A DNA stretch of 64,000 nucleotides from JAPORK01 sp026710285 (GCA_965201045.1 OZ241746.1:1302001-1366000); one strand, 5' to 3'; numbered from the stretch's first letter, positions 47,101-56,076 are shown. A program made the numbers and translations. Notes: generated from the letters alone by a model not told the origin.

Positions 47101-49013
47101 GCTTGTCAGGAAATCGACCACAAGTACTACGTTCGGCAAAAGAAACGCTGGCAGCGGATGCCTGTCCTGTTAATCACATTATGACTGAACAACAATTATT
47201 GGGTCTTTATTCTGGTGGCAATAACACAAATTCTCAACTACTCTGGTTATCACCGGAACCTAGCAATAATGTATATTATGCTAAAACTTTATCAGAGAGT
47301 GGCAAGCCTCTGTTGATTACGGATAGCAGTGTTTTTATACAAGATACAAATAGCTCAATTATAAGACAATACCCGTTAGACAAAACTGTAGTTAATGATG
47401 CAGTCATGTTTAATATTAATAACCGGGTTTATAAAAATATCATTCCGCCTGAAAGAATAAATAATATTCTTGCAGCAGTATTAAAAAATAATCAGCTCCA
47501 TTTAGCGACAACGTTAATACACGATAAAACTCATTTAGCATTAACAAATGGACAGGGCGCACACGATGCTTATTTAATAAGCTACAATATTTCTGAAAAT
47601 TCGTGGAGCTGCATAACAGAACCAGTTAACAGTATTAATGCAAAAAATATTCATAACTATAATATGGTTGTTGACGATGATAGTCAGGTGCAGTTTTTAA
47701 TCCGTGAACTCACGTCAATTCCTGAGAGTGGGGGTTGTATATCACTTTCTGGAAGAATGCCATTAAAACTAATGGCACTACCAATAGAGTCATTGGAAAA
47801 TAGCACTCAACCAATTAATTTGTTAGAAAATAGGACAGAATCAACTAATAGAAATAACCAACAATCACCAGGTAATGAGGTGTTTGCTATGTTAGCTGTT
47901 GTTCCTGTTGTATTTGTAGGGAGCTTCCTTGCTGGTTGCACTTGCAGATTTTTTAAAGATAAGTGTTATTTGAATAGCTCCGATAATCAGGAAAAGAAAG
48001 AGAATCTCCATCAATTGCCTTTTCACTCTAGTAATCGTTACACGAAAGAGTCTGTCGGAATACCCGCTCTTCCTTCTCGGAAAAAAAGCACTAGGGTAAA
48101 TAAAAATGCTGATTCTATATGTTATTTAGTGCCAAGTACAACAGGAAAATATTTTTTTCAAAAAGCTGTGGATAGCGATGAATATATTATATGTAAAAGT
48201 ACAGGATTGCCGTCACAACATAGCGGTAGCCAATATTCTTTAGTTGCAAATTTAACAAAACAACAAGAAGATGGTGAATATATTGCTATTGAAAGTCCCG
48301 ATAAGTTATTGGCATTAGACTCAGAATGTGCAGTTGTTTGTTACGAATCTGTCGGTGACCCTGAGAATCCGGGTCAGTTAACTGTTGGCGCTGATAATGT
48401 TAATAACAACAATGGTCAGAGTAGCTTTACGTCCTATTACAAATTTAGTGACGATAATGGTAAACATAAGATGAAGCCATCCAAAGTAACAGTTATAGAT
48501 GTGTACGATGATTTGCCACCACCAAAGGTATCACCAAAAAATTCTGGGGTATTTGCACAGCAGAGAAGCTCTGAGGAATTTAAATTCACAGATATATATG
48601 ATGAATATACATCACCAAGAGGTTCTGGAGTATTTGCACAACAGAGAAATTCTGGGGGATCTCAATTTTCGAATGTATATGCTGTGCCCCCAGAGGAGTC
48701 ACCAAGAGGTTCTGAAGTATTTGCACAACAGAGAAACTCCAGGGGATCTCAACTTTCGCATATATATAATTCGCCGCCCCTAGAGGAATCACCAAAGAGT
48801 TATAGGGTATCTGCACAACAGAGAAATTCCGGGGAATCTCAACTTTCGCATATATATAATTCGCCGCCCCCAGAGGAATCACCAAGAGGTTCTGAAGTAT
48901 CTGCACAACAGAGGAGTTCTGTCGAGTATGAAATTTCAGATTTTTCTGATGATGAAGATACGGATCATAACATAATTCGTGCTAGACGAGTATTTCAGGA
49001 AACTGAGGTTTAG
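44139..49013 (+). CDS. SRCR unit 4: 1624-aa receptor-like protein with a long tail of tyrosine-centred repeats
   Basis: The N-terminal domain, Cys-rich region and three SRCR-like domains (about 484-599, 610-724 and 733-851) follow the family plan, but the sequence is more divergent than units 1-3. SRCR1 reads VRLTNASDNSEQ...WQVVCESTLPPKSAHAACKSLGY...RTCTGYERHLEQC...LLSCS. The Ser/Thr stalk is short and unrepeated. A membrane helix lies near 1246-1269 (VFAMLAVVPVVFVGSFLAGC). The remaining 355 residues form a tail: a folded-looking region with many tyrosines, then five units of 27-30 residues containing AQQR-S and a tyrosine in acidic/proline context (VYDDLPPP, IYDEYTSP, VYAVPPEE, IYNSPPLE, IYNSPPPE), then an acidic end. 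Such contexts resemble SH2-binding sites and the EPIYA-like motifs of bacterial effectors; phosphorylation is inference. The frame is intact after the A-tract. Confidence 0.75.
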   Translation: MFPLRQVPLFSWLLKEYGPCYYSGKAGTKYLLSITIGGMLYDLKCRAVNGNIAKIILDFLSQPYIKDIHPESADQPWFTKFGQYLSKFFFPKKIEPSFSEKLASLGYSPYTEEQDRNKRLITLKEKGYNYKKDYDFISCEPGENGEERSVSFDEVILPTKKTEKLLYADYPVLQGSYNKSAITTGLKVATLFTAGLSLFPATNAYNRSLTTPPFQCSLEGKCPGRVRLLSNSNFDWLLPSFPFDCFELIENINLSERSNLPFFENCSRPFSGDLKTGHYIVHSGNNVSPLFGCINQANITGNFNLCANNSSHNLPVIAEQVLHQNILTIRQTDDCKIQYPLLGNITGENNQIYFTGTPGKVNSKNGTGIIASEVSGNNNIISMKENQLYNTSVVLTDGGNKNIYYQENVNITKFTDNKFTDSSLLVADYFTGNKTTVIQKNVNANFITSYSHIPNKNISEVQNEKVTTFSTNFFTQISPVLETVRLTNASDNSEQRSVVQNNGRLEIYRNNKWQVVCESTLPPKSAHAACKSLGYIEANDEATRVGLRKTLTLEKLDSDPVHINRTCTGYERHLEQCTLAGADINDSCPRSREALLSCSEKPIVHYPALPFRLTDYTSGDFYRLDTTNIGTGRLEYNDNGSYMTVCTLGFSAENAQAACFEMGFRGGGMISPNQQPLGEEVGHIMRLWSCDAFSYKLSLCPESTSNIDILRGCSHETDVILRCNKHPWPFIPVRLTDRNSVDENRADTSMTGLGRLEFIKTHRNKLEYTAFCPEGVSSEAIKVICKGFGFDGGRRFYLPAKPLPSVINAQNEEVIGMDLSCGNNNMLQDCAVTLGFSADCRQPSGNLILFCTNTNTSQIQLIPKDCPHTPVTTTLFSGSYNLVTDCNTKRCPLKQWDDYSTEVSANIYNLCKSTQQQNTKNPDDWLKIWNSRCAAVKGHCDSCHLPYEQILGLITDNNQPGEILLISRQTYPDNTESLNGQGLILLNRLSGNRPQVLRSAKETLAADACPVNHIMTEQQLLGLYSGGNNTNSQLLWLSPEPSNNVYYAKTLSESGKPLLITDSSVFIQDTNSSIIRQYPLDKTVVNDAVMFNINNRVYKNIIPPERINNILAAVLKNNQLHLATTLIHDKTHLALTNGQGAHDAYLISYNISENSWSCITEPVNSINAKNIHNYNMVVDDDSQVQFLIRELTSIPESGGCISLSGRMPLKLMALPIESLENSTQPINLLENRTESTNRNNQQSPGNEVFAMLAVVPVVFVGSFLAGCTCRFFKDKCYLNSSDNQEKKENLHQLPFHSSNRYTKESVGIPALPSRKKSTRVNKNADSICYLVPSTTGKYFFQKAVDSDEYIICKSTGLPSQHSGSQYSLVANLTKQQEDGEYIAIESPDKLLALDSECAVVCYESVGDPENPGQLTVGADNVNNNNGQSSFTSYYKFSDDNGKHKMKPSKVTVIDVYDDLPPPKVSPKNSGVFAQQRSSEEFKFTDIYDEYTSPRGSGVFAQQRNSGGSQFSNVYAVPPEESPRGSEVFAQQRNSRGSQLSHIYNSPPLEESPKSYRVSAQQRNSGESQLSHIYNSPPPEESPRGSEVSAQQRSSVEYEISDFSDDEDTDHNIIRARRVFQETEV
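48490..48920 (+). repeat. Imperfect tandem repeats (81-90 bases) in the unit 4 tail
   Basis: The word GCACAACAGAG or GCACAGCAGAG recurs at about 48555, 48636, 48723, 48813 and 48903. The last two full units are nearly identical (CTTTCGCATATATATAATTC), which shows recent expansion. Each unit carries one main tyrosine motif. Confidence 0.88.
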
Positions 49014-49298
49014 ATCAGAGTATAAATTAAATAAACCGAATGAAAAAACAGAGAACTGAAGAGGTAGCTTAATGTATTATCTTGCCTGACAGGGTTGTCT
49101 CTTAACAATGAGGGCTATCTGCTTTAATGGAAGTATTAAGCGCAAATCCATAGCAGCAGTAGCTCTCATATTAATGAGAAAACGATTATATATAGCAAAC
49201 TTCCTGTCAATAGCCTTGAAAAAATCATCCTCTGTGTAAGCTATAACAACATAAATATTAAGCAACGGTAGTGATGTAATATAATCCAGATATTTGTT

Positions 49299-52200
49299 TT
49301 AACCTGCCAGCTGATTAAGCAATTTTTCTACATATAAAAAACGTTGTTCGGGTTTACCCATGTCTACACAGTAACGCAATACTGTAGACCCATCCAATTG
49401 GTAAACATCAGGTTGCGACTGAATCATGGTGATAATTTTATCAGGATTAACCTGTGTCTTTGAAGAAAAAGTAAGTTTACCTCTGGTGGTGTTTGCTTCT
49501 ATCTTTTCTATACCCAACACATTTGCTTTGAGCTTCATGGTCGTTATCCTAAATAACGATTTTACCTCTTCAGGTAATAAACCAAAACGGTCGGTTATTT
49601 CCACCTGTAACTCTTTTAATGCTTCGTTATTATCACAAGAGGCAATACGCTTATACAGTACAAGTCGTGTATGTGGGCTATCAATGTAGCTGGCAGGAAT
49701 TAATGCCGGTAAGTGCAAATTAATTTCAGCTTCACCTGTAAAGGACTGATCTGTCTGCGGTGTTTCTCCTTTTTCTAAAGACTTTACAGCTTTTTCCAGC
49801 ATATCCATATAAACAGAAAACCCGATATTACTAATCTGTCCTGACTGTTCTTCTCCGAGCAACTCACCCACTCCGCGTATTTCAAGATCATGGGTGGCTA
49901 AAATAAATCCGGAACCGAGTTCGGTGGTTGATTCAATTACGTTAAGACGTTTTTCTGCATCAGCGGTTATTGCTTGTTCATCAGGTATGAGAAGATAGGC
50001 ATAGGCCTGATGGTGAGAGCGCCCGACCCGACCGCGCAGCTGATGTAATTGCGCCAAACCAAACTTATCAGCCCGATGGATAATAATCGTATTGGCATTG
50101 GGAATATCAATACCGGTTTCTATAATGGTTGTACAGACTAAAACGTTTGTATGTTTATGATAGAAATCACGCATTACAGACTCAAGCTCACGCTCACGCA
50201 TTTGTCCGTGACCTACTGCTATCCGGGCTTCTGGTATGAGCGTTTGTATATCGGCAGCAGCCCGCTCAATTGTTTTTACATCGTTGTGCAGGTAATAGAC
50301 CTGTCCTCCACGTAGTAATTCCCTTGAAATAGCTTCTTTTATCAACGGCTTGCTATGTTTGTGAATAAAAGTTTTAATTGAAAGACGTTTTGCAGGCGGT
50401 GTGCTGATTATAGATAAATCTCGGATAGAAGACATTGCCATATTCAGAGTGCGGGGAATAGGTGTTGCAGTGAGCGTTAAGATATTAAGTTGCGCTCTGA
50501 GTGATTTCATTTTTTCTTTCTGGCGAACACCAAAACGGTGCTCTTCATCAACAATCAGCAACCCTAAATCTTTAAATTTGACAATTTCATTTAATAATTT
50601 ATGCGTACCAATAATAATATCGATGTTGCCTTTGATTAATTCATCTTTTATGATGGAGGTCTGTTTTGCTGTTTTAAAGCGGGATAAAACTTCAACTTTA
50701 ATCGGCCAGTCAGCAAAACGATCGCTGAATGTCTCAAAATGTTGCTGTGCAAGCAGCGTTGTTGGTGCCAGTATAGCCACCTGTTTTTGATGACTGACAG
50801 CTGCAAACGCAGCACGCATAGCCACCTCTGTTTTGCCAAAACCCACATCTCCACAAATCAGACGATCCATTGGTTGCTCTTTAGACATATCTTCAAGTAC
50901 GACTTCAATTGCTGACTGCTGATCAGGCGTTACTTCAAAAGGGAATTCATTGGCAAATGTACGATAGTCCGCTTCTGACCAGGTAAAGGCCTCTCCCTGT
51001 ACCTTTTTTCGTTTGGCATAAATATCCAGTAACTCTGCTGCAACATCATATGCTTTTGCTGCTGCTTTTTTACAAATTTTGCTCCACTGATCATTACCTA
51101 ATTTGTGCAGAGGCGCTGCTGCATCACTCACCCCGGTATAAGAAGCAATAAGATGAAGATGAGCTACAGGAACATATAGTTTGGTATCATGCATATATTT
51201 CAGAACCAAAAATTCTTGTGACTGACCATCGAGATGTATTGTTTGCAGACCAGCATAACGACCTACACCATGCTGTAAATGGACAATCGGTGAGCCAACC
51301 TTCAGTTCATTAAGGTTGCGAATAATCTGATCATTCTGTTGTGTTTTCTTCCCTCGTCGCCTTCTCTGCATAACCTGAGAACCAAACAACTGGCTCTCTG
51401 TAATAACGGCAATATTGTCTTCTTCGCACCAAAGTGGATCTTCAACAGGTGCAACAGTGATTGCCACAGGTAGATCGGTATTTTGTATAAAGTCCGCCCA
51501 GCTGTTGACAGTAATCGGTGATAATCCTGCTTCATTTAGTGAAATCATCAACTGTTCGCGACGACCTGCAGTTTCTGCAACAAACAAGATACGTTTTTCC
51601 GGAGTGATAAAATCAGTCAGTGATTCATAAGGGTTGGATGATTTTACGTTGAAAGTCAGATCTGGCAGAGGGGTAACACTCATATTTGTTATACCTGACT
51701 TTACCGGTAGTTCTGTTTCGGTGAGCAGTGTCTGTGTGTAGCTTTTAATACGTTGAAACAGTTGTTCTACTGTTTGCATAATTGCCTTTGGTGGCAACAG
51801 TGGTCTTTGTGGATCAACCCGATAATTTTCAAAACGTGCTGTAGTACCTTTCCAAAAATTTGTTGCGGTTTCATGTACAGCATCGGTAGTGATGAGGTGA
51901 GTGCTTTGTGGTAAATAATCAAAGAGTGTTTGTGTCCTTTCAAAAAAAAGCGGCAGATAATATTCTGCACCTGCTGTGGTTAACCCTTTGCTGATGTCTT
52001 TATAGATCGGGCATTGCCGGTGATCAACATCAAAAGCCTGCTGGAAATTACTTTTAAACAGTTTACGACTTGCATTGGTTAAGGGGTATTCTCTGGCTGG
52101 TAAAATATTAATAATTTCAACGACTTCAGCAGTGCGTTGTGTTTCCGGACTGAAAGTACGTAGGCTCTCAATGGTATCATCAAATAATTCAATTCGAATG

Positions 52201-52745
52201 GGAAGTGTCGTTCCCATCGGATAAATATCTATAAGAGAGCCGCGTATCGCAAACTCACCATGACTGTAAACCGTATCTACATTCAGATAACCGGCTTCGG
52301 TCAACTGATTTCTTTGTGTTTCGATATCAAAATGAGCACCTTTTTTTAACATAACGCAATTATGCCGCACATAATCGCATGGCGGCAGTCTATACAACAA
52401 TGTTGTTACAGGAACAATGAGTATGCCTTTAAATTGTGCTGAATGATAAAGGAGCTCCAGCCGCTTTGAAGTAATATCCTGATGAGGAGAAAAAGTATCA
52501 TAGGCAAGTGTTTCCCAGTCCGGGAATATTTCAACGTTCAGCTTGCCTGAAGAGAAAAGGTGCAGATTACGTTGTAACTGCTCTGCTTTTATCATCGTTG
52601 ATGTAATAACAAGAAGCGGTAATGTCACTTTTGTTTCATTAACCAGGTTGCTCAATAGCAGCGCCTGTGCTGCAGGCGTCGCTTTTCCAACACAGAGGTG
52701 GTGGTCTATATGTTTTTTCGTAAATGGAATATCCAACAGTTTCAT
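49299..52745 (-). CDS. mfd: Transcription-repair coupling factor Mfd
   Basis: Mfd removes RNA polymerase stalled at DNA damage and recruits UvrA for repair. The 1148 residues match the family length. Visible parts are the UvrB-like N-terminal domain (LLVITSTMIKAEQLQRNL..., DIYPMGTTLPIRIELFDDTIESLRTF), the RNA-polymerase interaction domain (GSPIVHLQHGVGRYAGLQTI), the translocase motifs (CGDVGFGKTEVAMRAAF near residue 628, APTTLLAQQHFETF, DEEHRFGVRQKE near 730, TLTATPIPRTLNMA) and the helicase C part with ETGIDIPNANTIIIHRADKFGLAQLHQLRGRVGRS. The TRCF C-terminal domain (LPEEVKSLF) is present. It is a single gene after the SRCR array, on the opposite strand. Confidence 0.97.
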   Translation of the reverse strand: MKLLDIPFTKKHIDHHLCVGKATPAAQALLLSNLVNETKVTLPLLVITSTMIKAEQLQRNLHLFSSGKLNVEIFPDWETLAYDTFSPHQDITSKRLELLYHSAQFKGILIVPVTTLLYRLPPCDYVRHNCVMLKKGAHFDIETQRNQLTEAGYLNVDTVYSHGEFAIRGSLIDIYPMGTTLPIRIELFDDTIESLRTFSPETQRTAEVVEIINILPAREYPLTNASRKLFKSNFQQAFDVDHRQCPIYKDISKGLTTAGAEYYLPLFFERTQTLFDYLPQSTHLITTDAVHETATNFWKGTTARFENYRVDPQRPLLPPKAIMQTVEQLFQRIKSYTQTLLTETELPVKSGITNMSVTPLPDLTFNVKSSNPYESLTDFITPEKRILFVAETAGRREQLMISLNEAGLSPITVNSWADFIQNTDLPVAITVAPVEDPLWCEEDNIAVITESQLFGSQVMQRRRRGKKTQQNDQIIRNLNELKVGSPIVHLQHGVGRYAGLQTIHLDGQSQEFLVLKYMHDTKLYVPVAHLHLIASYTGVSDAAAPLHKLGNDQWSKICKKAAAKAYDVAAELLDIYAKRKKVQGEAFTWSEADYRTFANEFPFEVTPDQQSAIEVVLEDMSKEQPMDRLICGDVGFGKTEVAMRAAFAAVSHQKQVAILAPTTLLAQQHFETFSDRFADWPIKVEVLSRFKTAKQTSIIKDELIKGNIDIIIGTHKLLNEIVKFKDLGLLIVDEEHRFGVRQKEKMKSLRAQLNILTLTATPIPRTLNMAMSSIRDLSIISTPPAKRLSIKTFIHKHSKPLIKEAISRELLRGGQVYYLHNDVKTIERAAADIQTLIPEARIAVGHGQMRERELESVMRDFYHKHTNVLVCTTIIETGIDIPNANTIIIHRADKFGLAQLHQLRGRVGRSHHQAYAYLLIPDEQAITADAEKRLNVIESTTELGSGFILATHDLEIRGVGELLGEEQSGQISNIGFSVYMDMLEKAVKSLEKGETPQTDQSFTGEAEINLHLPALIPASYIDSPHTRLVLYKRIASCDNNEALKELQVEITDRFGLLPEEVKSLFRITTMKLKANVLGIEKIEANTTRGKLTFSSKTQVNPDKIITMIQSQPDVYQLDGSTVLRYCVDMGKPEQRFLYVEKLLNQLAG

Positions 52746-53117
52746 TACTTATTTTTCCTGCGTATTGCAAAATTAAAGTTTAAGCTGGCAATATAGCCAC
52801 TGATGTTACGCAGTAGTGCTTTTTTTGAGGTTAGTGTATTGTACAATACATTACATGAACAAACAAATACCTGACTTATATACTTGTTTTAACTTAAAAT
52901 ATCTGACTCATTTTCTAAAACAAAGTTGTAATCAAAGGGTTGCAAGGAAACTAAAAATTTGATTTTTAACGTTGAATGGATATCTGCCGTAATCAGGCTG
53001 GGGTATCACATCGCTATAAATGACAACAAAGCTTAGCTTATGTCTTATTGCAACATTAGTATAATAATATGTGTATCATGCAGAGTTAGAGTGAAAAACC
53101 GCTTAAAAGTTGCCCTG

Positions 53118-53211
53118 CACGCCGTAAAGCCTCGCCTTTCAGCTGTCTCTTAGTCACATTTGTTAAGCTCCAGTTCTTACTCTAAAAATTTTATCTCCTG
53201 CTGAATGTCAG
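53118..53211. repeat. Hairpin remnant followed by left arm of the miniature element
   Basis: CACGCCGTAAAGCCTCGCCTTTCAG resembles the hairpin end at 56077 and is interrupted after CTTTCAG by GCTGTCTCTTAGTCACATTT, the left terminus of the miniature element. The element arm ends near CTGCTGAATGTCAG. The insertion point within the hairpin is equivalent to that at 19316. Confidence 0.55.
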
Positions 53212-53247
53212 ATTCGGACGCTCTGCTGGTCGCAAGGGAAAACGGAA

Positions 53248-53574
53248 AAGTCCCGTTTAAGGCGTAGTATTGCCAATCTGAAGGAATTACTGAGACGGAT
53301 ACACCATGACCTGCTACAAGCGTGATGGCTGTCAATCGACCGACGGCTACGAGACCACTATGCCTACTACGGTCTGGGAGGTAATTCCAAAAGCCTGAAT
53401 AAGCTCTATCAGTTTGTTGACCGCTATTGGTATCGAATGCTGAACAGTTGGAGCCAGAAAAGTAAAATTCTCTGGGAAAAGTACCAAAAGCTGAAGCAAT
53501 TTATGTCGCGACAGAGACCGTTCGCTATCGGCGTCAACTGCACCAAAATGAGTATACTTATATATTTCATCTAA
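53248..53574 (+). pseudogene. C-terminal remnant of a group II intron reverse transcriptase/maturase
   Basis: Translating the frame that begins AAG at 53248 gives KSRLRRSIANLKELLRRIHH, an in-frame TGA at 53323-53325, then LSIDRRLRDHYAYYGLGGNS, SLNKLYQFVDRYWYRMLNSW, a KSKILWEKYQKL segment and a stop at 53572. The RLRGHYAYYG-G-N...L..F...V...W...L..RS pattern is the hallmark of the maturase C-terminal region of group II intron-encoded proteins. The reverse-transcriptase domain and the intron RNA end are not present, and an internal stop is found, so it is a dead fragment. The intact intron may exist elsewhere in the genome. Confidence 0.75.
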
Positions 53575-53584
53575 AGAGGAGTGT

Positions 53585-53660
53585 TCATATATAACTTTTA
53601 GCTTTTACTTTAACCGGTTTATTTCCTGCTGAATATACCAGTCTTTGTCGAACACATACC
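53585..53660. repeat. Partial miniature-element arm
   Basis: The words TTTATTTCCTGCTGAATATACCAGTCTTTGTC match the inner left arm of the element at 63797 (TTTATTTTCTGCTGAACATACCAATCTTTAC). The central hairpin is degraded. Confidence 0.45.
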
Positions 53661-54201
53661 GTGAACTGAGCTCGTTAAAGCTCAAATGTCTTGCATTCAA
53701 CTGACTTTAAGATATTGATATTATTTGCTTTGTACAATTTTTGTGTCCAGGCTTTGATGCGATTGAGGTGGCATAATTGTGCTCAGCTCTTACAAATATA
53801 ACAGGTGGGTAAGATAAAAAGCTTCCTATTTACGTTGTAATTTGGTAAATTAGTCACATTAATTAAGTTCTAAACGAATTTTTATAAAAAGAGTTGTCTT
53901 TCTTTTTTATATTTTATCAGCACTTCAGATTACTGAGTTATTTGAATATACAACACTTCGGTCAGTTTTTTTAAGTTGTTGATTAAAAAAGGATTTTTTC
54001 TGATCTTGTTTTAATAATATATTTAAAAATCAATAGCTTACAGTTTAACCCATAGTAGATTTTTAAAAACTGTCTGAAGTGTTGGATATACAGAAAACTT
54101 TATAAACTGTACATTAAAATCAGTATCTTAAGTTTTTTTAAAATTTGTCATACATACAGGCAAAGACACGATAGTGATTGTTTTTATAAGAGGTATATTA
54201 A

Positions 54202-56031
54202 ATGTCACACAACATACTTTTAACTAATACAAACAACGTAACAACTTCGAATCAATTATTAATCCGCGAAGAGCATGCAATAGCACAAAGTGGACAATTT
54301 GCTAAAAAAGAAATAAAGGATAATTCATTCAAATTTTCATGCTCTTCATTTGTGGAAATAGTTAAGACAATCCTCAAAACTCCAAAAAATTTTATTCAAA
54401 ACATTTGGAACAAGCTGAGAGTAAGATTTGAAATGTCTTGCATTGATATTCATGAAGTTACTCACACCGGTAACACATTACTGATGCAGAAAGTATTGAA
54501 AGGAGATGAGCATGCAGTAGAATATCTGCTTAAAAAGGGTGCTGACATTAATAAAAAAGATCAGCTTGGTAACACAGCTTTAAACCTTGCAGTGCGTAAT
54601 GGGCATTATAAGTGTTTAAAGCACCTGCTGAAGCGGGAAGATATAGATCTCAATGCAAGAAATCATAGTGGTACAGCTTTATCATTTGCATCGGAACATG
54701 GTCATGATAAGTGTGTACAGCTTTTACTGGAACAGCCAAAGATTAATGTTAATGAAAAAAATGATCAGGGTAAAACTGCTTTAATGATTGCTGTGGAAAA
54801 GGGTCATGATAAGTGTGTACAGCGCCTCCTGTTGAGTCATGACAATATAGAAGTCAGTGCAATAGATAAAAATAATGATACAGCTTTAAACCTTGCAGCA
54901 CGTAATGGGCATTATGAGTGTTTAAAGCATCTGCTGAAGCGGGAAGATATAGATCTCAATGCAAGAAATCATAGTGGTACAGCTTTATCACTTGCATCGG
55001 AACATGGTCATGATGAGTGTGTACAGCTTTTACTGGAACAGCTAGATATTGATGTTAATGAAAAAAATGATCAGGGTAAAACTGCTTTAATGATTGCTGT
55101 GGAAAAGGGTCATGATAAGTGTGTACAGCGCCTCCTGTTGAGTCATGACAATATAGAAGTCAATGAAATAGATAAAAATAATGATACAGCTTTAAACCTT
55201 GCTGCGCGTAATGGGCGTTATGAGTGTTTAAAGCACCTGCTGAATCAGAAAGATATAGATGTTAATGCAATAGATGCGTCGAAAAATACTGCTTTATTAA
55301 ATGCATCGGAACATGGTCATGATGAGTGTGTACAGCTTTTACTGGAACAGCCAAAGATTAATGTTAATGAAAAAAATGATCAGGGTAAAACTGCTTTAAT
55401 GGTTGCTGTGGAAAAGGGTCATGATGAGTGTGTACAGCTTTTACTGAAACATCCAAAAATTGATGTTAATGCAATAAATGCGTGGAAAAATACTGCTTTA
55501 ATACTTGCTGTGAGAAGTGGTCATGAGGTGTGTGTACAACTCCTGTTGAATCATGGCAATATAAAAGTCAATGAAGAAAATGAAAATTGTGATACAGCTT
55601 TAATGCTTGCAGCGCGTACTGGGCATTATGGGTGTTTAAAGCATCTGCTGAATCGGAAAGATATAGATCTCAATGTAAGAAATCATACTGGTACAGCTTT
55701 ATTGAATGCATCGGAATTTGGTCATGATAAGTGTGTACATATTTTACTGAAACATCCAAACACTGATGTTAATGCAAGAGATGCGTTGAGAAATACTGCT
55801 TTAATGTGTGCATCGGAACATGGTCATTATAAGTGTATACGGCTTTTACTGAAACATCGAGAGATTGATGTTAATGCAATAAATATGTGCCAACAGACAG
55901 CTTTAATGATTGCTAGGGAATATGGTTATCCTAAGTGTTTAGAGCTCTTGGAGGACAATACTGAAACTGATGTTATAAAAAAGTCGAAAGAAGAGATAAG
56001 TCTGATTGATTTACTGTTACAAAAAATATGA
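54202..56031 (+). CDS. Ankyrin-repeat protein (about 15 repeats), candidate host-interaction protein
   Basis: The 609-residue protein has a polar N-terminus of about 90 residues without a signal peptide, then about 15 ankyrin repeats of 33-35 residues (consensus TALxxAxxxGHxxCVxLLLxxxxIDVNAxN), and a short C-terminal extension. Repeats 2-4, 5-7 and the start of 8-10 form a higher-order unit of 102 residues (306 bases; starts at 54574, 54880 and 55186) with near-identical DNA, so the array grew recently by unequal recombination. Each repeat has a Cys before the LLL helix. Ankyrin proteins bind other proteins; in intracellular bacteria many are secreted into the host. No partner is known here. 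A hairpin at 56077 follows the gene. Confidence 0.88.
   Translation: MSHNILLTNTNNVTTSNQLLIREEHAIAQSGQFAKKEIKDNSFKFSCSSFVEIVKTILKTPKNFIQNIWNKLRVRFEMSCIDIHEVTHTGNTLLMQKVLKGDEHAVEYLLKKGADINKKDQLGNTALNLAVRNGHYKCLKHLLKREDIDLNARNHSGTALSFASEHGHDKCVQLLLEQPKINVNEKNDQGKTALMIAVEKGHDKCVQRLLLSHDNIEVSAIDKNNDTALNLAARNGHYECLKHLLKREDIDLNARNHSGTALSLASEHGHDECVQLLLEQLDIDVNEKNDQGKTALMIAVEKGHDKCVQRLLLSHDNIEVNEIDKNNDTALNLAARNGRYECLKHLLNQKDIDVNAIDASKNTALLNASEHGHDECVQLLLEQPKINVNEKNDQGKTALMVAVEKGHDECVQLLLKHPKIDVNAINAWKNTALILAVRSGHEVCVQLLLNHGNIKVNEENENCDTALMLAARTGHYGCLKHLLNRKDIDLNVRNHTGTALLNASEFGHDKCVHILLKHPNTDVNARDALRNTALMCASEHGHYKCIRLLLKHREIDVNAINMCQQTALMIAREYGYPKCLELLEDNTETDVIKKSKEEISLIDLLLQKI
54574..55491 (+). repeat. 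306-base higher-order tandem repeat within the ankyrin gene
   Basis: ACAGCTTTAAACCTTGC recurs at 54574, 54880 and 55186, exactly 306 bases apart, each followed by three ankyrin repeats. The first two copies are nearly identical, the third has diverged in its middle repeat. Confidence 0.9.
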
Positions 56032-56076
56032 ATCAATAGAGAATATCATCATAAATAAAAATAATATTATCTGACA

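Larger units (their letters stand above)
52746..54201. other. Gene-poor region with element remnants between mfd and the ankyrin gene
   Basis: Between 52746 and 53117 I see only AT-rich DNA, including the mfd promoter. Then follow an IS200/IS605-like hairpin remnant (53118-53141), a miniature-element arm (53142-53211), a maturase remnant (53248-53574) and a second arm (53585-53660). From 53660 to 54201 there is no gene; this must hold the ankyrin gene promoter. Confidence 0.6.

Noticed and set aside
48586..48906. Antisense frames over the unit 4 tail repeats
   Set aside because: They arise from the same tandem repeats as the sense gene and show no independent signals.
49077..49265. 62-residue open frame on the minus strand between SRCR unit 4 and mfd
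   Set aside because: A sequence such as RKFAIYNRFLINMRATAAMDL could be a remnant of something, but I cannot name a family and there is no ribosome site.
54574..55887. CRISPR-like regular spacing in the ankyrin gene
   Set aside because: The repeats are about 100 bases per ankyrin unit, continuous in frame and coding, with no unrelated spacers and no cas genes.
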